Shown: one piece after another, positions 31,858 through 42,067 of the stretch
Layout: the number at the start of each line of letters is the position of its first letter
Numbering within the stretch: position 1 is the stretch's first letter
NCBI RefSeq assembly: GCF_004297405.1
Contig: NZ_SCVC01000036.1
Location: 124,001 to 188,000 of the forward strand
Origin: Reyranella sp.
GTDB taxonomy: Bacteria > Pseudomonadota > Alphaproteobacteria > Reyranellales > Reyranellaceae
Reading direction: 5' to 3'
DNA length: 64,000 nt
Made by a program: the position numbers and the translations under genes
The notes under the pieces: model-generated
Seen by the model: only the letters and a program-made list of their open reading frames with translations
Databases searched by the model: none
Told to the model about the DNA's origin: nothing

Positions 31858-32627
31858 GACCGGTCCAGCCGTTCGAGAAGAGTAAAAGCCGCCAGCCGTT
31901 CGGCTTCGCGCTTGCTGCCGCCACGGCCGCGCGCCGGCTCGTGGCCTTTGATCGCGACATCGACGACGAAGACAGGTGCGTGCGCCGGTCCTTCGCGATC
32001 GACTTCACGATAGCTCGGCAGCGGCAGACGCCGCGCCTGGGCCCATTCCTGCAAGGCGGTCTTGGGATCGCGCGGCGGTGCGGCGCCCTGCTGGCTCAGC
32101 CGATCGCCCCACAGCTTCTGCACGCAGGCAGCCGCTCGGTCGAAGCCGGCATCGAGATAGACGGCGCCCAGCAGCGCTTCGAGGGCGTCCGCCAGGATAT
32201 TGGGTTGGATGCTGTCGCCATGAGCGCGCTCGGAGTCACCCAAGCGCAGGTGTGGACCGAGGCCGATCGCGCCCGCGATCTCGACCAGGGTTTCCGCCCG
32301 CACTAGAGCGGCGTGCCGGCGCGCCAGCTCGCCTTCGCGCTCGTGGGGGAAGCGCTTCATCAGAAGGTCGGCCATCGCCAGCGACAGCACGCGGTCGCCC
32401 AGGAATTCCAGACGCTCGTTGCCCTGAGGGAACGCAGCTTTCAGTTCGGGGCGGCGGTCGAGTGCACTGCGGTGCGTCAGGGCTTCAGCGGCAAACTCGG
32501 CACGCGCGAAATCGTGCCCTAGACCTTCCGACAGCGCCGCCAGATCGGCGTCGGTCGGCTTCAGTGTATGGCCATGAAGAAGCGGTTCCAGCGTATTGCC
32601 TCGGGCCATTTCCACGGCTCCAGCCAA
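31854..32627 (-). CDS. rnc: Ribonuclease III
   Basis: NERLEFLGDRVLSLAMADLLMKRFPHEREGEL; dsRBD at C-terminus; start codon uncertain (overlaps lepB). Confidence 0.95.
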   Translation of the reverse strand: MAGAVEMARGNTLEPLLHGHTLKPTDADLAALSEGLGHDFARAEFAAEALTHRSALDRRPELKAAFPQGNERLEFLGDRVLSLAMADLLMKRFPHEREGELARRHAALVRAETLVEIAGAIGLGPHLRLGDSERAHGDSIQPNILADALEALLGAVYLDAGFDRAAACVQKLWGDRLSQQGAAPPRDPKTALQEWAQARRLPLPSYREVDREGPAHAPVFVVDVAIKGHEPARGRGGSKREAERLAAFTLLERLDRS

Positions 32628-33385
32628 CCCGCGGCCGATGGATCATGCGAGAAGAAGATGAACTCGGCCCGACCAACGAGATTTTCCGAGGGCACGTACC
32701 AGCCAAGCTGGTCGCGATCGCGCGTCGAGCCGGAGAAGTCGCGCAGCATGAGGCGCGTTCGGCTGTCGAGCGAATCGTCGCGATTGTCGCCCATGACGAA
32801 GTAGTTGCCGGCGGGCACCAGGAACTCCGGCGTGTTGTCGGCCATACCGTTGTCCATGTACTCGAGCACGGTGTAGCTGCGGCCGTTGGGCAGCGTCTCG
32901 CGGTAGAGCGTACCCTTCTGATAGTGGCCGTTGGTGCCCTTCACATGATCGCCGGAGCGCTGCCGATCGACTGCCTTGCCGTTGATATGGAGAATGCCGT
33001 TGGTGACCTGGATGCGATCTCCCGGCATGCCCACGATGCGCTTGATGTAGTCCGTGCGGTTGACGCCCTGGCCCTGGTCGCCGGGATACTTGAAGACGGC
33101 GACGTCGCCACGCTCCGGCGGCGAGCCGAAGATGCGTCCCGAGAAGACCCCCAGCGAGAACGGAAAGGAATGCTTGCTGTAGCCGTAGGAATACTTGGAA
33201 ACGAACAGATAATCGCCGACCAGCAGGGTCGGGATCATCGATCCGCTCGGAATGTTGAAAGGCTCGATGGCGAAGGTTCGCACGACCAGTGCGATCAGCA
33301 CGGCGTAGACGACCGTACGGACGGTCTCGCCCCAGCCGCCGGCCTTCTCCTGTCCTCGCTTCCGCCGTTCAGCCACGTCCGTCAT
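32561..33385 (-). CDS. lepB: Signal peptidase I
   Basis: FNIPSGSMIPTLLVGDYLFVSKYSYGYS; YIKRIVGMPGDRIQV; GDNRDDSLDSR. Confidence 0.96.
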   Translation of the reverse strand: MTDVAERRKRGQEKAGGWGETVRTVVYAVLIALVVRTFAIEPFNIPSGSMIPTLLVGDYLFVSKYSYGYSKHSFPFSLGVFSGRIFGSPPERGDVAVFKYPGDQGQGVNRTDYIKRIVGMPGDRIQVTNGILHINGKAVDRQRSGDHVKGTNGHYQKGTLYRETLPNGRSYTVLEYMDNGMADNTPEFLVPAGNYFVMGDNRDDSLDSRTRLMLRDFSGSTRDRDQLGWYVPSENLVGRAEFIFFSHDPSAAGWLEPWKWPEAIRWNRFFMAIH

Positions 33386-33494
33386 CGCCGTTCCAGTTTA
33401 AACGAGCCGCGGCTATAGCAGGGCCGGCAGGCCATGTCTCCCGCCCCGGTTGAGGCACATGCGCCCTTCTGTTCCGGAGGTATCGCAGTCTGGT

Positions 33495-33896
33495 TCATGT
33501 TTGCGGTACCGCCGAAATGATGACGATTGCCTGAGCCATTGGGTATTCATCGGTCAACGTCAGGTCGATTTGAGGCGACATTCCGGTCGGCGTCATCTCC
33601 TGCAGCCGCGCCAAAGCGCCTCCCGTCAACGCCATGGTGGGCCTGCCACTGCGCTGGTTGATGACGCCCATGTCACGCCAGAAAACACCGCGGCGCAACC
33701 CCGTGCCGAGCGCCTTCGAACAAGCCTCCTTTGCAGCAAAGCGCTTGGCATAGCTTGCTGCGCGGGTAGCGCGACCTTCCGATCGCTTTTGTTCGGTTTC
33801 CGTGAAGATTCGCTGCACGAAGCGGTCGCCGAACCTTTCCAGCGATTTCTCGATGCGCCGGATGTCGCAAAGGTCGTTGCCGATACCCAAGATCAC
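33495..33896 (-). CDS. acpS: Holo-[acyl-carrier-protein] synthase
   Basis: [53 protein letters not shown]. Confidence 0.95.
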   Translation of the reverse strand: MILGIGNDLCDIRRIEKSLERFGDRFVQRIFTETEQKRSEGRATRAASYAKRFAAKEACSKALGTGLRRGVFWRDMGVINQRSGRPTMALTGGALARLQEMTPTGMSPQIDLTLTDEYPMAQAIVIISAVPQT

Positions 33897-34645
33897 GCGG
33901 ATTGCCCTCCGGCCCGGGCAGCATCCATGATCCGGCGCATCTCACGGATCGCCCCTTCCAGGCCGACGAAGATCGCTTCACCCACCAGGAAATGACCGAT
34001 GTTGAGTTCGCGCACTTCGGGAATGGCGGCGATCGGCGCGACATCGGCATAGCTCAGCCCGTGGCCGGCGTGGCATTCGAGGCCGAGCTTGGCGCAGAGA
34101 GCCGCGGCCTTGGCGATGCGCTGGAGTTCGGCCTGCTTGGCAGCGCCTTCGATCTCGCAATAGCGTCCGGTGTGCAATTCGACGACCGGTGCACCAAGGG
34201 TGACGGCCGCCTCAAGCTGGCGTGGATCAGCCTCGATGAACAGCGAGACACGGATGCCGGCGTCGCGCAGGCGAGCGATCATGGGCTTCAGGTGATTATG
34301 CTGGCCGGCGGCATCGAGGCCGCCTTCTGTCGTCCGCTCCTCGCGCTTCTCCGGCACGATGCAGGCGGCATGCGGGCGATGACGCAATGCGATGTCGACC
34401 ATCTCCTGCGTAGCCGCCATCTCGAAATTCAGCGGCACCTTGAGCTCGCGCATCAGCCCTTCGATATCGGCATCGATGATGTGCCGCCGATCCTCACGCA
34501 GATGGGCAGTGATGCCGTCGGCGCCGGCTGCCTCAGCGAGTCGCGCCGCGCGCAGCGGATCGGGAAGATGCCCTCCGCGCGCGTTACGCACGGTGGCAAC
34601 GTGGTCGATATTGACGCCGAGACGCAGAGGATTAGGCGCGGACAT
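33893..34645 (-). CDS. pdxJ: Pyridoxine 5'-phosphate synthase
   Basis: [64 protein letters not shown]. Confidence 0.97.
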   Translation of the reverse strand: MSAPNPLRLGVNIDHVATVRNARGGHLPDPLRAARLAEAAGADGITAHLREDRRHIIDADIEGLMRELKVPLNFEMAATQEMVDIALRHRPHAACIVPEKREERTTEGGLDAAGQHNHLKPMIARLRDAGIRVSLFIEADPRQLEAAVTLGAPVVELHTGRYCEIEGAAKQAELQRIAKAAALCAKLGLECHAGHGLSYADVAPIAAIPEVRELNIGHFLVGEAIFVGLEGAIREMRRIMDAARAGGQSA

Positions 34646-34680
34646 ACGCTACTTTCGCTGGAAAGAGATGGAGAGAGTCG

Positions 34681-36864
34681 TCAATTGCGGGCGCGCTCGA
34701 CGGCATTGATGGCGGGCGTGGCGCGCAACGCCGCGGTGATGTCGGCGAGATGCTTCACATCCGCGACCTCGACGTCGATCACCATGTCGAAGAAATCCAT
34801 CGACCGGTTGACGATGCGCAGGTTGGAGATATTGCCTTCATGCCGGGCGATGACGGTCGAGAGACTCGACAGGCTGCCCGGCTGGTTGGCGACCGTGATC
34901 TTGAGACGGCCGGTGTAGACACCGCCCTCGCCTTCGCTGACCGAGTCCCAACCGACGTCGATCCAGCGCTCCGGCGATTCCGAGAAGCTCTCGAGCGTAG
35001 AGCAATCGATCGTATGGATGGTTACGCCCTTGCCGGTGGTGATGATGCCGACGATACGGTCGCCTGGCAGCGGATGGCAGCAGCGCGCGAAGTGCACAGC
35101 CATGCCGGGGATCAGGCCGCGGATAGCTATCTGGCCCGGCTCGCCGTGGCCACGTGCGCCATCGGACTTTCCGGACTTACTGGCTTTGGCGCGGGCGCGC
35201 GAGATCGGCACGACGTCAGCGCCGCCTTTGCGGTTCTGCTTGAGGCCCGGATAAACGGCGGTCAGCACTTCGCGGGCGCCGGTCAGGCCGGCACCGACTG
35301 CGGCGACGAGATCGTCCGTCGTCGCCTGCTTGAAGTTGGCACGCACGCCATCGAGGCCTTTCTCAGTGACCTCGTAGCCTTCCTCATGGAATGCCTTGTC
35401 CAGCAGGGAGCGGCCGAGCTGGATGTACTGCTCGCGCTGGCGGACACGGATGAAACGGCGGATCGCTGCCTTGGCCTTGCCGGTAACGACGAAGCGTTCC
35501 CAAGTCGGCGACGGGGTCTGCGCCTTGGACGTGACGATCTCGACCTGATCGCCGTTGGAAAGCTGCGTCCGGAGCGGCAGCATGCGGCCGTTGATCTTGG
35601 CGCCCACGCAGGTATCGCCGACCTGACTGTGCACGGCATAGGCGAAGTCGATCGGCGTCGCGCCGCGCGGGAGCGCGATCAGCTTGCCCTTGGGCGTGAA
35701 GCAGAAGACCTGGTCCTGGAACATCTCGAGCTTGGTATGCTCGAGGAACTCCTCAGCGTTGGGCGCCTTGTCGAGGATGTCCATCAGACTGCGCAGCCAG
35801 GCATACTGCGGCGCGTCGGTCGACGGTCCGCCCTGCTTGTAGATCCAGTGCGAGGCGACGCCGCGCTCGGCTTGGTCCTGCATCTCTTCGGTGCGGATCT
35901 GGATCTCGATACGCTGGCCGAGCGGGCCGATCACGCCAGTGTGCAGCGAACGATAGCCGTTGGGCTTGGGAACCGAGATGTAATCCTTGAAGCGCTGCGG
36001 CAGCACTTGATAGCTGCCATGCAGCAGGCCGAGTGCCTGATAGCACTGCGCGACGTCGGCCACGATGATGCGGAAGGCCATGATGTCGGCGAGCTGTTCG
36101 AACGACACGTTCTTGGTCTGCATCTTGCGCCAGATCGAATAGGGCGTCTTCTCGCGCCCCGACACTTGCGCTTCGAGCCCACCTTCCTTCAGCGTCTTGA
36201 TCAGCTCGGCCTCGATCTGCGGCACCAGCTTGTCGCCACGCTCGCGCAGGTAACCCTGGCGCGCCAGCACTGAGGCGCGGCCATCGGGATTGAGCTCGGC
36301 GAAGGCCAGCTCCTCCAGTTCGCGCTTCACCTTCTCCATGCCGATGCGCGAGGCGAGCGGCGCGTAGAGGTCCATCGTCTCGCGCGCAATGCGCTTACGC
36401 CGGGCCGACTCCTTGATGTGGTGCAGGGTCCGCATGTTGTGCAGGCGGTCGGCGAGCTTCACCAGGAGCACGCGGATGTCGGACGACATCGCCAGCACCA
36501 GCTTGCGCAGATTCTCGGCTTCCTTGGTGCTTTCGGACTGGATCTCGAGGCGGCTCAGCTTGGTCACGCCGTCGACCAGCCGGGCGATGTTCTCGCCGAA
36601 CATGCCGGCGATCTCGTCGCGCGTAGCGTCGGTATCCTCCAGCGTGTCGTGTAGCAGCCCGGTCACGATCGAGGCCGTGTCCAGGCGCATCTCGGCCAGG
36701 ATGCCCGCCACCTCCACGGGGTGGGAGAAATAGGGATCGCCCGAGGCCCGGAGCTGGTTACCGTGCTTCTTCAGGCCATACACATAGGCGCGATTCAGCA
36801 CATCCTCGTCCGCATCCGGATCGTAGGCCTGCACACGCTCGACGAGTTCAAACTGACGGATCAT
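34681..36864 (-). CDS. Bifunctional (p)ppGpp synthetase/hydrolase (RelA/SpoT family)
   Basis: HD domain (ASIVTGLLHDTLEDTDATRDEIAGMFG), synthetase (DIMAFRIIVADVAQCYQALGLLH), TGS and ACT domains. Confidence 0.97.
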   Translation of the reverse strand: MIRQFELVERVQAYDPDADEDVLNRAYVYGLKKHGNQLRASGDPYFSHPVEVAGILAEMRLDTASIVTGLLHDTLEDTDATRDEIAGMFGENIARLVDGVTKLSRLEIQSESTKEAENLRKLVLAMSSDIRVLLVKLADRLHNMRTLHHIKESARRKRIARETMDLYAPLASRIGMEKVKRELEELAFAELNPDGRASVLARQGYLRERGDKLVPQIEAELIKTLKEGGLEAQVSGREKTPYSIWRKMQTKNVSFEQLADIMAFRIIVADVAQCYQALGLLHGSYQVLPQRFKDYISVPKPNGYRSLHTGVIGPLGQRIEIQIRTEEMQDQAERGVASHWIYKQGGPSTDAPQYAWLRSLMDILDKAPNAEEFLEHTKLEMFQDQVFCFTPKGKLIALPRGATPIDFAYAVHSQVGDTCVGAKINGRMLPLRTQLSNGDQVEIVTSKAQTPSPTWERFVVTGKAKAAIRRFIRVRQREQYIQLGRSLLDKAFHEEGYEVTEKGLDGVRANFKQATTDDLVAAVGAGLTGAREVLTAVYPGLKQNRKGGADVVPISRARAKASKSGKSDGARGHGEPGQIAIRGLIPGMAVHFARCCHPLPGDRIVGIITTGKGVTIHTIDCSTLESFSESPERWIDVGWDSVSEGEGGVYTGRLKITVANQPGSLSSLSTVIARHEGNISNLRIVNRSMDFFDMVIDVEVADVKHLADITAALRATPAINAVERARN

Positions 36865-36945
36865 AGCAATCGTCCATTATATGGGGACGATTGCGTTCAC
36901 TCCACGACGTTTGCACGAATAGCAGGGCTCGGCCCTGCTTCGTCC

Positions 36946-37308
36946 CTATTCGGTAACGTCGTCTTCCTCGGTCATCGGCAGCGCCTTGGGCTGGGCCGCT
37001 TCGGCACCGCCCTGCGCCAGCGCCGCGGCCAGCTCCTGCTCGAGCTCGGCCATTTCGTTGACCTCTTCGGGCTTGTCGATGTCGGCGTGCTTCTGCATGC
37101 CGGAGATCAGCGAGTCCTTGAGAACGGCTTGGTCGAGCTTGGTCTCCGCGATCTCGCGCAGCGCCACCACCGGGTTCTTGTCGCGATCGCGATCGAGCGT
37201 GATCTGGGCGCCCGCCGAGATATCACGTGCGCGCTGGGCGGCGAACATGACGAGCTCAAAACGGTTCGGCACCTGCAAGATGCAGTCTTCGACGGTGACA
37301 CGCGCCAT
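36946..37308 (-). CDS. rpoZ: DNA-directed RNA polymerase subunit omega
   Basis: MARVTVEDCILQVPNRFELVMFAAQRARDISAGAQITLDRDRDKNPVVALREIAE. Confidence 0.96.
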   Translation of the reverse strand: MARVTVEDCILQVPNRFELVMFAAQRARDISAGAQITLDRDRDKNPVVALREIAETKLDQAVLKDSLISGMQKHADIDKPEEVNEMAELEQELAAALAQGGAEAAQPKALPMTEEDDVTE

Positions 37309-37385
37309 GGCGGACCTCTGAATTCCCGGGAGCGGCGGGTTATACGCGCCCCTCAACAAAAATCAACAGACAGTGCCCCCAGGCC

Positions 37386-37904
37386 CTAGAAGCGGTGGGC
37401 CTCCTGCTCCGGCGGCAGGACCGCCAGCAGGCTCTGGATGGACTTCCCAGATATGGGGTGCCGCCAGTCTGGCGCCAAATCGGCCAACGGTCGCAGAACG
37501 AAAGCACGGTCGGCCATCCTGGGGTGCGGCAAGGTAGCCCTTCCCGGGGCTGGAGCGGCTATTTCCCCCCGATAATCGAGCAAATCGAGGTCGATCAGCC
37601 GGGGGGCGTTGGGCACCGTGCGGACCCGGCCGAACAGGTCTTCTATGGCGTGTAGCGTCTGCAACAGATCGTCGGCGGACAAGTCCGTTGCGACCTCGGC
37701 CACGATGTTGACGTACCAGGGCTGGTCGGAAACCGGCACCGGCGCCGTACGGTACCAGGAGGAGTGGCGCAGCACTTTGACCTGGCGGCCCAGTTCCAGC
37801 AGAGCCGCCACCATGGTTTCGCGTGGCGAGCTGTAATTCGGATGAGCCATGTTGGCCCCAGCACCAATGAAGATTGTCCGACCGTCTGCTTTATCCACCA
37901 GCAA
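37386..37904 (-). CDS. folK: 2-amino-4-hydroxy-6-hydroxymethyldihydropteridine diphosphokinase
   Basis: IFIGAGANMAHPNYSSPRETM; SSWYRTAPVPVSDQPWYVNIVAEV; RLIDLDLLDY. Confidence 0.94.
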   Translation of the reverse strand: MLVDKADGRTIFIGAGANMAHPNYSSPRETMVAALLELGRQVKVLRHSSWYRTAPVPVSDQPWYVNIVAEVATDLSADDLLQTLHAIEDLFGRVRTVPNAPRLIDLDLLDYRGEIAAPAPGRATLPHPRMADRAFVLRPLADLAPDWRHPISGKSIQSLLAVLPPEQEAHRF

Positions 37905-38040
37905 AAGCCTCCAACCCCTTGTGAACTATAAGTTAAAAACCTAGACTTCAGCTGCTGTGGGAGAGGTGGGAGTTACAGAACTCCGCCGGCTGCATATTTT
38001 CTTTCTCCCCATGCGCATATTCTTCAAAGGGATAGCCGCC

Positions 38041-38670
38041 ATGAAAGGCAATTTTTACGAAAACGAGCGCGTCGCGCTTTTCATCGATGGCGCCAACCTC
38101 TACTCGGCCGCCCGGTCGCTGGGCTTCGACATCGACTATCGCCGCCTCCTCAAGGTGTTTCGCGAAAAAGGTCGTCTGGTTCGTGCCTACTATTACACCG
38201 CCTTGGTCGAGGATCAGGAATATTCGCCGATCCGGCCGCTGGTCGATTGGCTGGACTACAACGGCTACACCATGGTCACGAAGCCGACCAAGGAGTTCAC
38301 CGATGCCACGGGTCGCCGCAAGATCAAGGGCAACATGGACATCGAGCTCGCCATCGACGTGCTCGAGATGGCCGAACACCTCGATCATGTGATCCTGTTC
38401 TCCGGCGATGGCGACTTCCGTCGCCTCGTCGAAGCCGTGCAGCGCCGTGGACTCCGCGTCTCTGTCGTAAGCACGATCAAGTCCTCGCCACCGATGGTGG
38501 CCGACGAACTGCGCCGTCAGGCCGACGATTTCATCGAACTGTCCGAGATCGCCCCTCTGATCGCCCGCAACGCGTCGGAGCGGGCGCCGCGGCCGGCCGT
38601 CGCGGGCCAGCGCGACTCGGAAGCCGAGTACGACGACGCTCCTTCCGAATCGCTGATGCGCTCAGCCTAG
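38041..38670 (+). CDS. NYN domain protein (LabA/DUF88-like)
   Basis: ERVALFIDGANLYSAARSLGFDIDYRRLL; KGNMDIELAIDVLEMAEHLDHVILFSGDGDFRRLVEAVQRRGLRV. Confidence 0.92.
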   Translation: MKGNFYENERVALFIDGANLYSAARSLGFDIDYRRLLKVFREKGRLVRAYYYTALVEDQEYSPIRPLVDWLDYNGYTMVTKPTKEFTDATGRRKIKGNMDIELAIDVLEMAEHLDHVILFSGDGDFRRLVEAVQRRGLRVSVVSTIKSSPPMVADELRRQADDFIELSEIAPLIARNASERAPRPAVAGQRDSEAEYDDAPSESLMRSA

Positions 38671-38683
38671 GCTGCGCGCGTCT

Positions 38684-39334
38684 GTGGTTGCGTCGTCATT
38701 CGAAGAGCCGCCGCTCGACTGCCCGCGCTGCCCCAGGCTGGTCGGGTTCCGGCATGAGCTGCAGGGCCTCCACGCCGATTGGAAGAATGCCCCGGTCCGC
38801 TCCTTCGGCGAGCTGGATGCACGCCTGCTGATCGTTGGCCTCGCGCCAGGCATGCGTGGCGCCAACCGCACGGGCCGGCCCTTCACCGGCGACTATGCCG
38901 GCGACCTGCTTTACTCCACCTTGCTGAAGTTCGGTTTTGCCCAGGGCACCTACCGGGCCGATCCCAACGACGGGCTACACCTGGTCGATTGCCGCATTGC
39001 CAACGCGGTGCGCTGCCTGCCACCCGAAAACAAGCCGCTCCCAATCGAGTTCACCGCGTGCCGGCCGTTCCTGCAGGCCGAGCTTGCGGTCATGCCGAAC
39101 CTGCGCGTGCTGGTAGCGCTGGGCAAAGGCGCACATGACCAGATCCTGCGAGCGCTGACGGTACGGCCGGCCGGCGCCTATCCGTTCATCCATAACCGTC
39201 TGCACAAGCTGCCTACCGGCCTCGTGCTGGCCGACAGCTATCACTGCTCGCGCTACAACACGAACACCGGCCGCCTCACGACCGAGATGTTCCATCAGGT
39301 CTTCGAAAGCGTGCGTCGTTCGCTGGAGACCTGA
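38684..39334 (+). CDS. Uracil-DNA glycosylase, family 5 (UdgB-like)
   Basis: CPRCPRLVGFR; VGLAPGMRGANRTGRPFTGDYAGDLLYSTLLKFGFA; HCSRYNTNTGRLT. Confidence 0.88.
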   Translation: MVASSFEEPPLDCPRCPRLVGFRHELQGLHADWKNAPVRSFGELDARLLIVGLAPGMRGANRTGRPFTGDYAGDLLYSTLLKFGFAQGTYRADPNDGLHLVDCRIANAVRCLPPENKPLPIEFTACRPFLQAELAVMPNLRVLVALGKGAHDQILRALTVRPAGAYPFIHNRLHKLPTGLVLADSYHCSRYNTNTGRLTTEMFHQVFESVRRSLET

Positions 39335-39364
39335 TATGGCACGAGGCTGCGGCTCGAGCCGCCC

Positions 39365-39841
39365 CTAACCGAGGGCCGACTCGATTGCCGAGGTGATCTC
39401 GCTCGATCCCGGGCGTACACGGCTCGGCCAGGCGCCGAGCAGGCTGCCGTCCTTGCCGATCAGATATTTGTGGAAGTTCCACTTGGGAGCCGCCCCCTCG
39501 CCTGCTTCCGTAGCGATCCACTGATAGAGCGCGTGGGCGTCGGAGCCGACCACCTTCTGCTTGGCGGTGAGCGGAAAGGTGACGCCGTACATCGATTCGC
39601 AGAACTTGGCGATCTCCGGTTCGGTGCGCGGCTCCTGTGCGCCGAAATCGTTCGACGGCACGCCCAACACAACCAGACCACGCGGACCATAAGTGTCGTG
39701 CAGCTTCTGCAGGTCGGTGTACTGCGGCGTGAACCCACAATAAGAGGCGACGTTCACCAGCAGGACTGGGTGCCCTGCCAGGCTCTTCATCTCGAGAGGC
39801 TTGCCGTCGATCGTGGTGAAGTTGAAGTCATGGGCGGGCAT
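39365..39841 (-). CDS. Glutathione peroxidase (cysteine type)
   Basis: VLLVNVASYCGFTPQYTDLQKLHDTYGPRGLVVLGVPSNDFGAQEP; KWNFHKYLIGKDG. Confidence 0.95.
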   Translation of the reverse strand: MPAHDFNFTTIDGKPLEMKSLAGHPVLLVNVASYCGFTPQYTDLQKLHDTYGPRGLVVLGVPSNDFGAQEPRTEPEIAKFCESMYGVTFPLTAKQKVVGSDAHALYQWIATEAGEGAAPKWNFHKYLIGKDGSLLGAWPSRVRPGSSEITSAIESALG

Positions 39842-39842
39842 G

Positions 39843-40517
39843 TCAGGGCTCCTCGTCGTAGCGTTGCTCCAGCCAGGGATCGCCGTAGTTATGATAGCCG
39901 CGAACTTCCCAGAAGCCCGGCTTGTCGAACACCGAGAACTCGATGCGTTTGATCCACTTGGCGCTCTTCCAGAAATAGAGCTTGGGAATCACGACCCTGA
40001 GCGGCCCGCCATGTTCGCGGCTGATCGGCTCGCCGTTCCAGCTCCAAGCCAGCATCACATCGTCCGCCGAGAAGTCGGCCAGCGGCACATTGGTCGTGTA
40101 GGTGTCGTAGGAGTGGAAGATGACGTGCTGCGCCGACGCCTTGGGTTTCACCAAGGCCAGCAGATCGCGAGCGCTGACGCCTTCCCAACGGTTGTCGTAG
40201 CGCGACCAGGCCGTCACACAATGGATGTCGGTCGTGAGGCGTGTCTTCGGAAGGTCGGTGAACTCGCCCCACCTAAAGGTCAGCGGGATCTCGACTTCGC
40301 CGTCGACGAACAGTCGCCAGGCGTGCGTGGGAATCTCGGGCTGGATGCCGAGATCGAGCACCGGCCAGTTGTCGACCTTGCGCTGGCCGGGCGGCAGGCG
40401 CTGGGAGTGGGCCGCGGTCTTGCCCGTCAACAGACGGCCGTCCTCGGCCCACTTCTGCTTGCTGTCGATCAGCTTGTTCTTGAGCTTACCGAACAGGGTG
40501 ACGTCGTCGTCGGCCAT
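39843..40517 (-). CDS. Sulfite oxidase-like (molybdopterin-dependent) oxidoreductase
   Basis: TTDIHCVTAWSRYDNRWEGVSARDLLALV; GGPLRVVIPKLYFWKSAKWIKRIEF; GYHNYGDPWLEQRY. Confidence 0.9.
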   Translation of the reverse strand: MADDDVTLFGKLKNKLIDSKQKWAEDGRLLTGKTAAHSQRLPPGQRKVDNWPVLDLGIQPEIPTHAWRLFVDGEVEIPLTFRWGEFTDLPKTRLTTDIHCVTAWSRYDNRWEGVSARDLLALVKPKASAQHVIFHSYDTYTTNVPLADFSADDVMLAWSWNGEPISREHGGPLRVVIPKLYFWKSAKWIKRIEFSVFDKPGFWEVRGYHNYGDPWLEQRYDEEP

Positions 40518-40525
40518 GGAACTCC

Positions 40526-42067
40526 TCAGATGCTGCGGCCCGCCTTCTCCCAATATGGGGCGCGAAGCTTGCGCTTGAAGATCTTGCCCGAATCTTCGCG
40601 CGGCAGGGCTGCACTGAACTCTACCACCTTAGGTACCTTGTAGCGCGCCAGATGCTGGCCGAGCCAAGCGCGGACCTGGCTCGCATCCAGACCCGCCTCG
40701 GACAAGGGTTCGACATAGGCACAGATCTGCTCGCCGAACTCTTCGTCCGGAATGCCGAACACCGCGCAGTCGCGCACGCCCGGCATCTGAATCAACGCCG
40801 ACTCGATCTCGGCAGGATAAATATTCACGCCACCCGAGATGATCATGTCGCGCTTGCGATCGCACAGGAACAGGAAGCCGTCGGCGTCGAGATAGCCCAC
40901 GTCGCCCACCGTCACGAGATCTCCCAACGAGACCTCCTGGCGCTTGGCGTCGTCGTTGTTGTAGGTGAACTCGGAGAGATGCGGGCCGCGGACGTAGATC
41001 TCGCCGATCTCGCCCTGCTTCACGTCCTGCCCCTCCTCGTCGACAATGCGCAGGATGCCGCCGGGCACGATGCGGCCGACCGTGCCGGGCTTGCGCAACG
41101 CCTCCTCCGATCCATGCCACACGACAACACCGGTCTCGGTGGCGCCGTAGTATTCGTTGATCACCGGTCCCCACCATTCGATCATCTGCCGCTTCACGGC
41201 AGGCGCGCAGGGCGCGGCGCCATGGGTGATGAAGCGTAGCGAGGAGACGTCGTAACGTTCGCGCACCTCCTGCGGCAGACGCAGCAGGCGCACGAGCATG
41301 GTGGGCACGATGTGCATATGGCTGATCCGATGCTTGTGGATCAGGCGTAGCATGTCCTCGGCCTCGAAGCGTGGCTGCAGGACCATGTGCAGGCCGAGCC
41401 GGGCACTCGCCATGCCGTAGGCCGCCGGCGCGGAGTGATACATCGGACCGTTCATCAGGGTCACGGTCTCGGGGTCGGGCTTCAGGCCCCAGAACATCGC
41501 GGCTTCCTGCGACGCAGCCGCCTGCTGCTCAGGTGTGCTCGGCTGGCGCCGCACGCCCTTCGGCCGCCCCGTCGTGCCGGACGTATAGATCATGCTGCCG
41601 CGCGCCGCCTTCGGCGGCTCGGTACGCGGCGGCGAGGCCGCAACGAAATCCTGCCAAAGCTCGACGCCGGCTGGAGCCGCGCACTTTTCCGGAGGCACAC
41701 TGTAGGCAGCCGCGATCTCGGGCGGCGTCGGTACTGCCAACACCTTCACGCCCTCAGGAACGCCCCCGGCGATCTGCGCCAAGAGATCGGTGTGCGCCAC
41801 CAGCACCTTGGCGCCGCAATCCTGCAGGATGTAGTTCGCCTCTTCAGGCGTGAAATGCCAGTTGATCGGCACGGCGTAGGCGCCGAGCTGGCCCGCCGCC
41901 ATGTTGACCTCGAAGGTCGGGAAGTCGTTGCGCAGCATCAGCGCCACGCTGCTGTCCTCGTCGACACCCAGCGCCGTGAGCCCGCTTGCCGCCCGCGCGG
42001 CATTGGCCTGGATCTCGCTCCAGGCCCTGAAACGATCGCCTGCCGTCACGCCCGCTGGGTTCGTCAT
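40526..42067 (-). CDS. AMP-dependent acyl-CoA synthetase
   Basis: SMIYTSGTTGRPKGVRRQP; GDVGYLDADGFLFLCDRKRDMIISGGVNIYPAEIE; start set at MTNPAG. Confidence 0.92.
   Translation of the reverse strand: MTNPAGVTAGDRFRAWSEIQANAARAASGLTALGVDEDSSVALMLRNDFPTFEVNMAAGQLGAYAVPINWHFTPEEANYILQDCGAKVLVAHTDLLAQIAGGVPEGVKVLAVPTPPEIAAAYSVPPEKCAAPAGVELWQDFVAASPPRTEPPKAARGSMIYTSGTTGRPKGVRRQPSTPEQQAAASQEAAMFWGLKPDPETVTLMNGPMYHSAPAAYGMASARLGLHMVLQPRFEAEDMLRLIHKHRISHMHIVPTMLVRLLRLPQEVRERYDVSSLRFITHGAAPCAPAVKRQMIEWWGPVINEYYGATETGVVVWHGSEEALRKPGTVGRIVPGGILRIVDEEGQDVKQGEIGEIYVRGPHLSEFTYNNDDAKRQEVSLGDLVTVGDVGYLDADGFLFLCDRKRDMIISGGVNIYPAEIESALIQMPGVRDCAVFGIPDEEFGEQICAYVEPLSEAGLDASQVRAWLGQHLARYKVPKVVEFSAALPREDSGKIFKRKLRAPYWEKAGRSI

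Noticed and set aside
36921-36939. AGCAGGGCTCGGCCCTGCT hairpin after rpoZ
   Set aside because: Good stem but no T tract on the rpoZ strand; not called a terminator.
39365-39841. Possible selenocysteine glutathione peroxidase, given the SelA-like gene in the window
   Set aside because: The active-site position is an ordinary Cys codon (NVASYCGFTPQY); no in-frame TGA.
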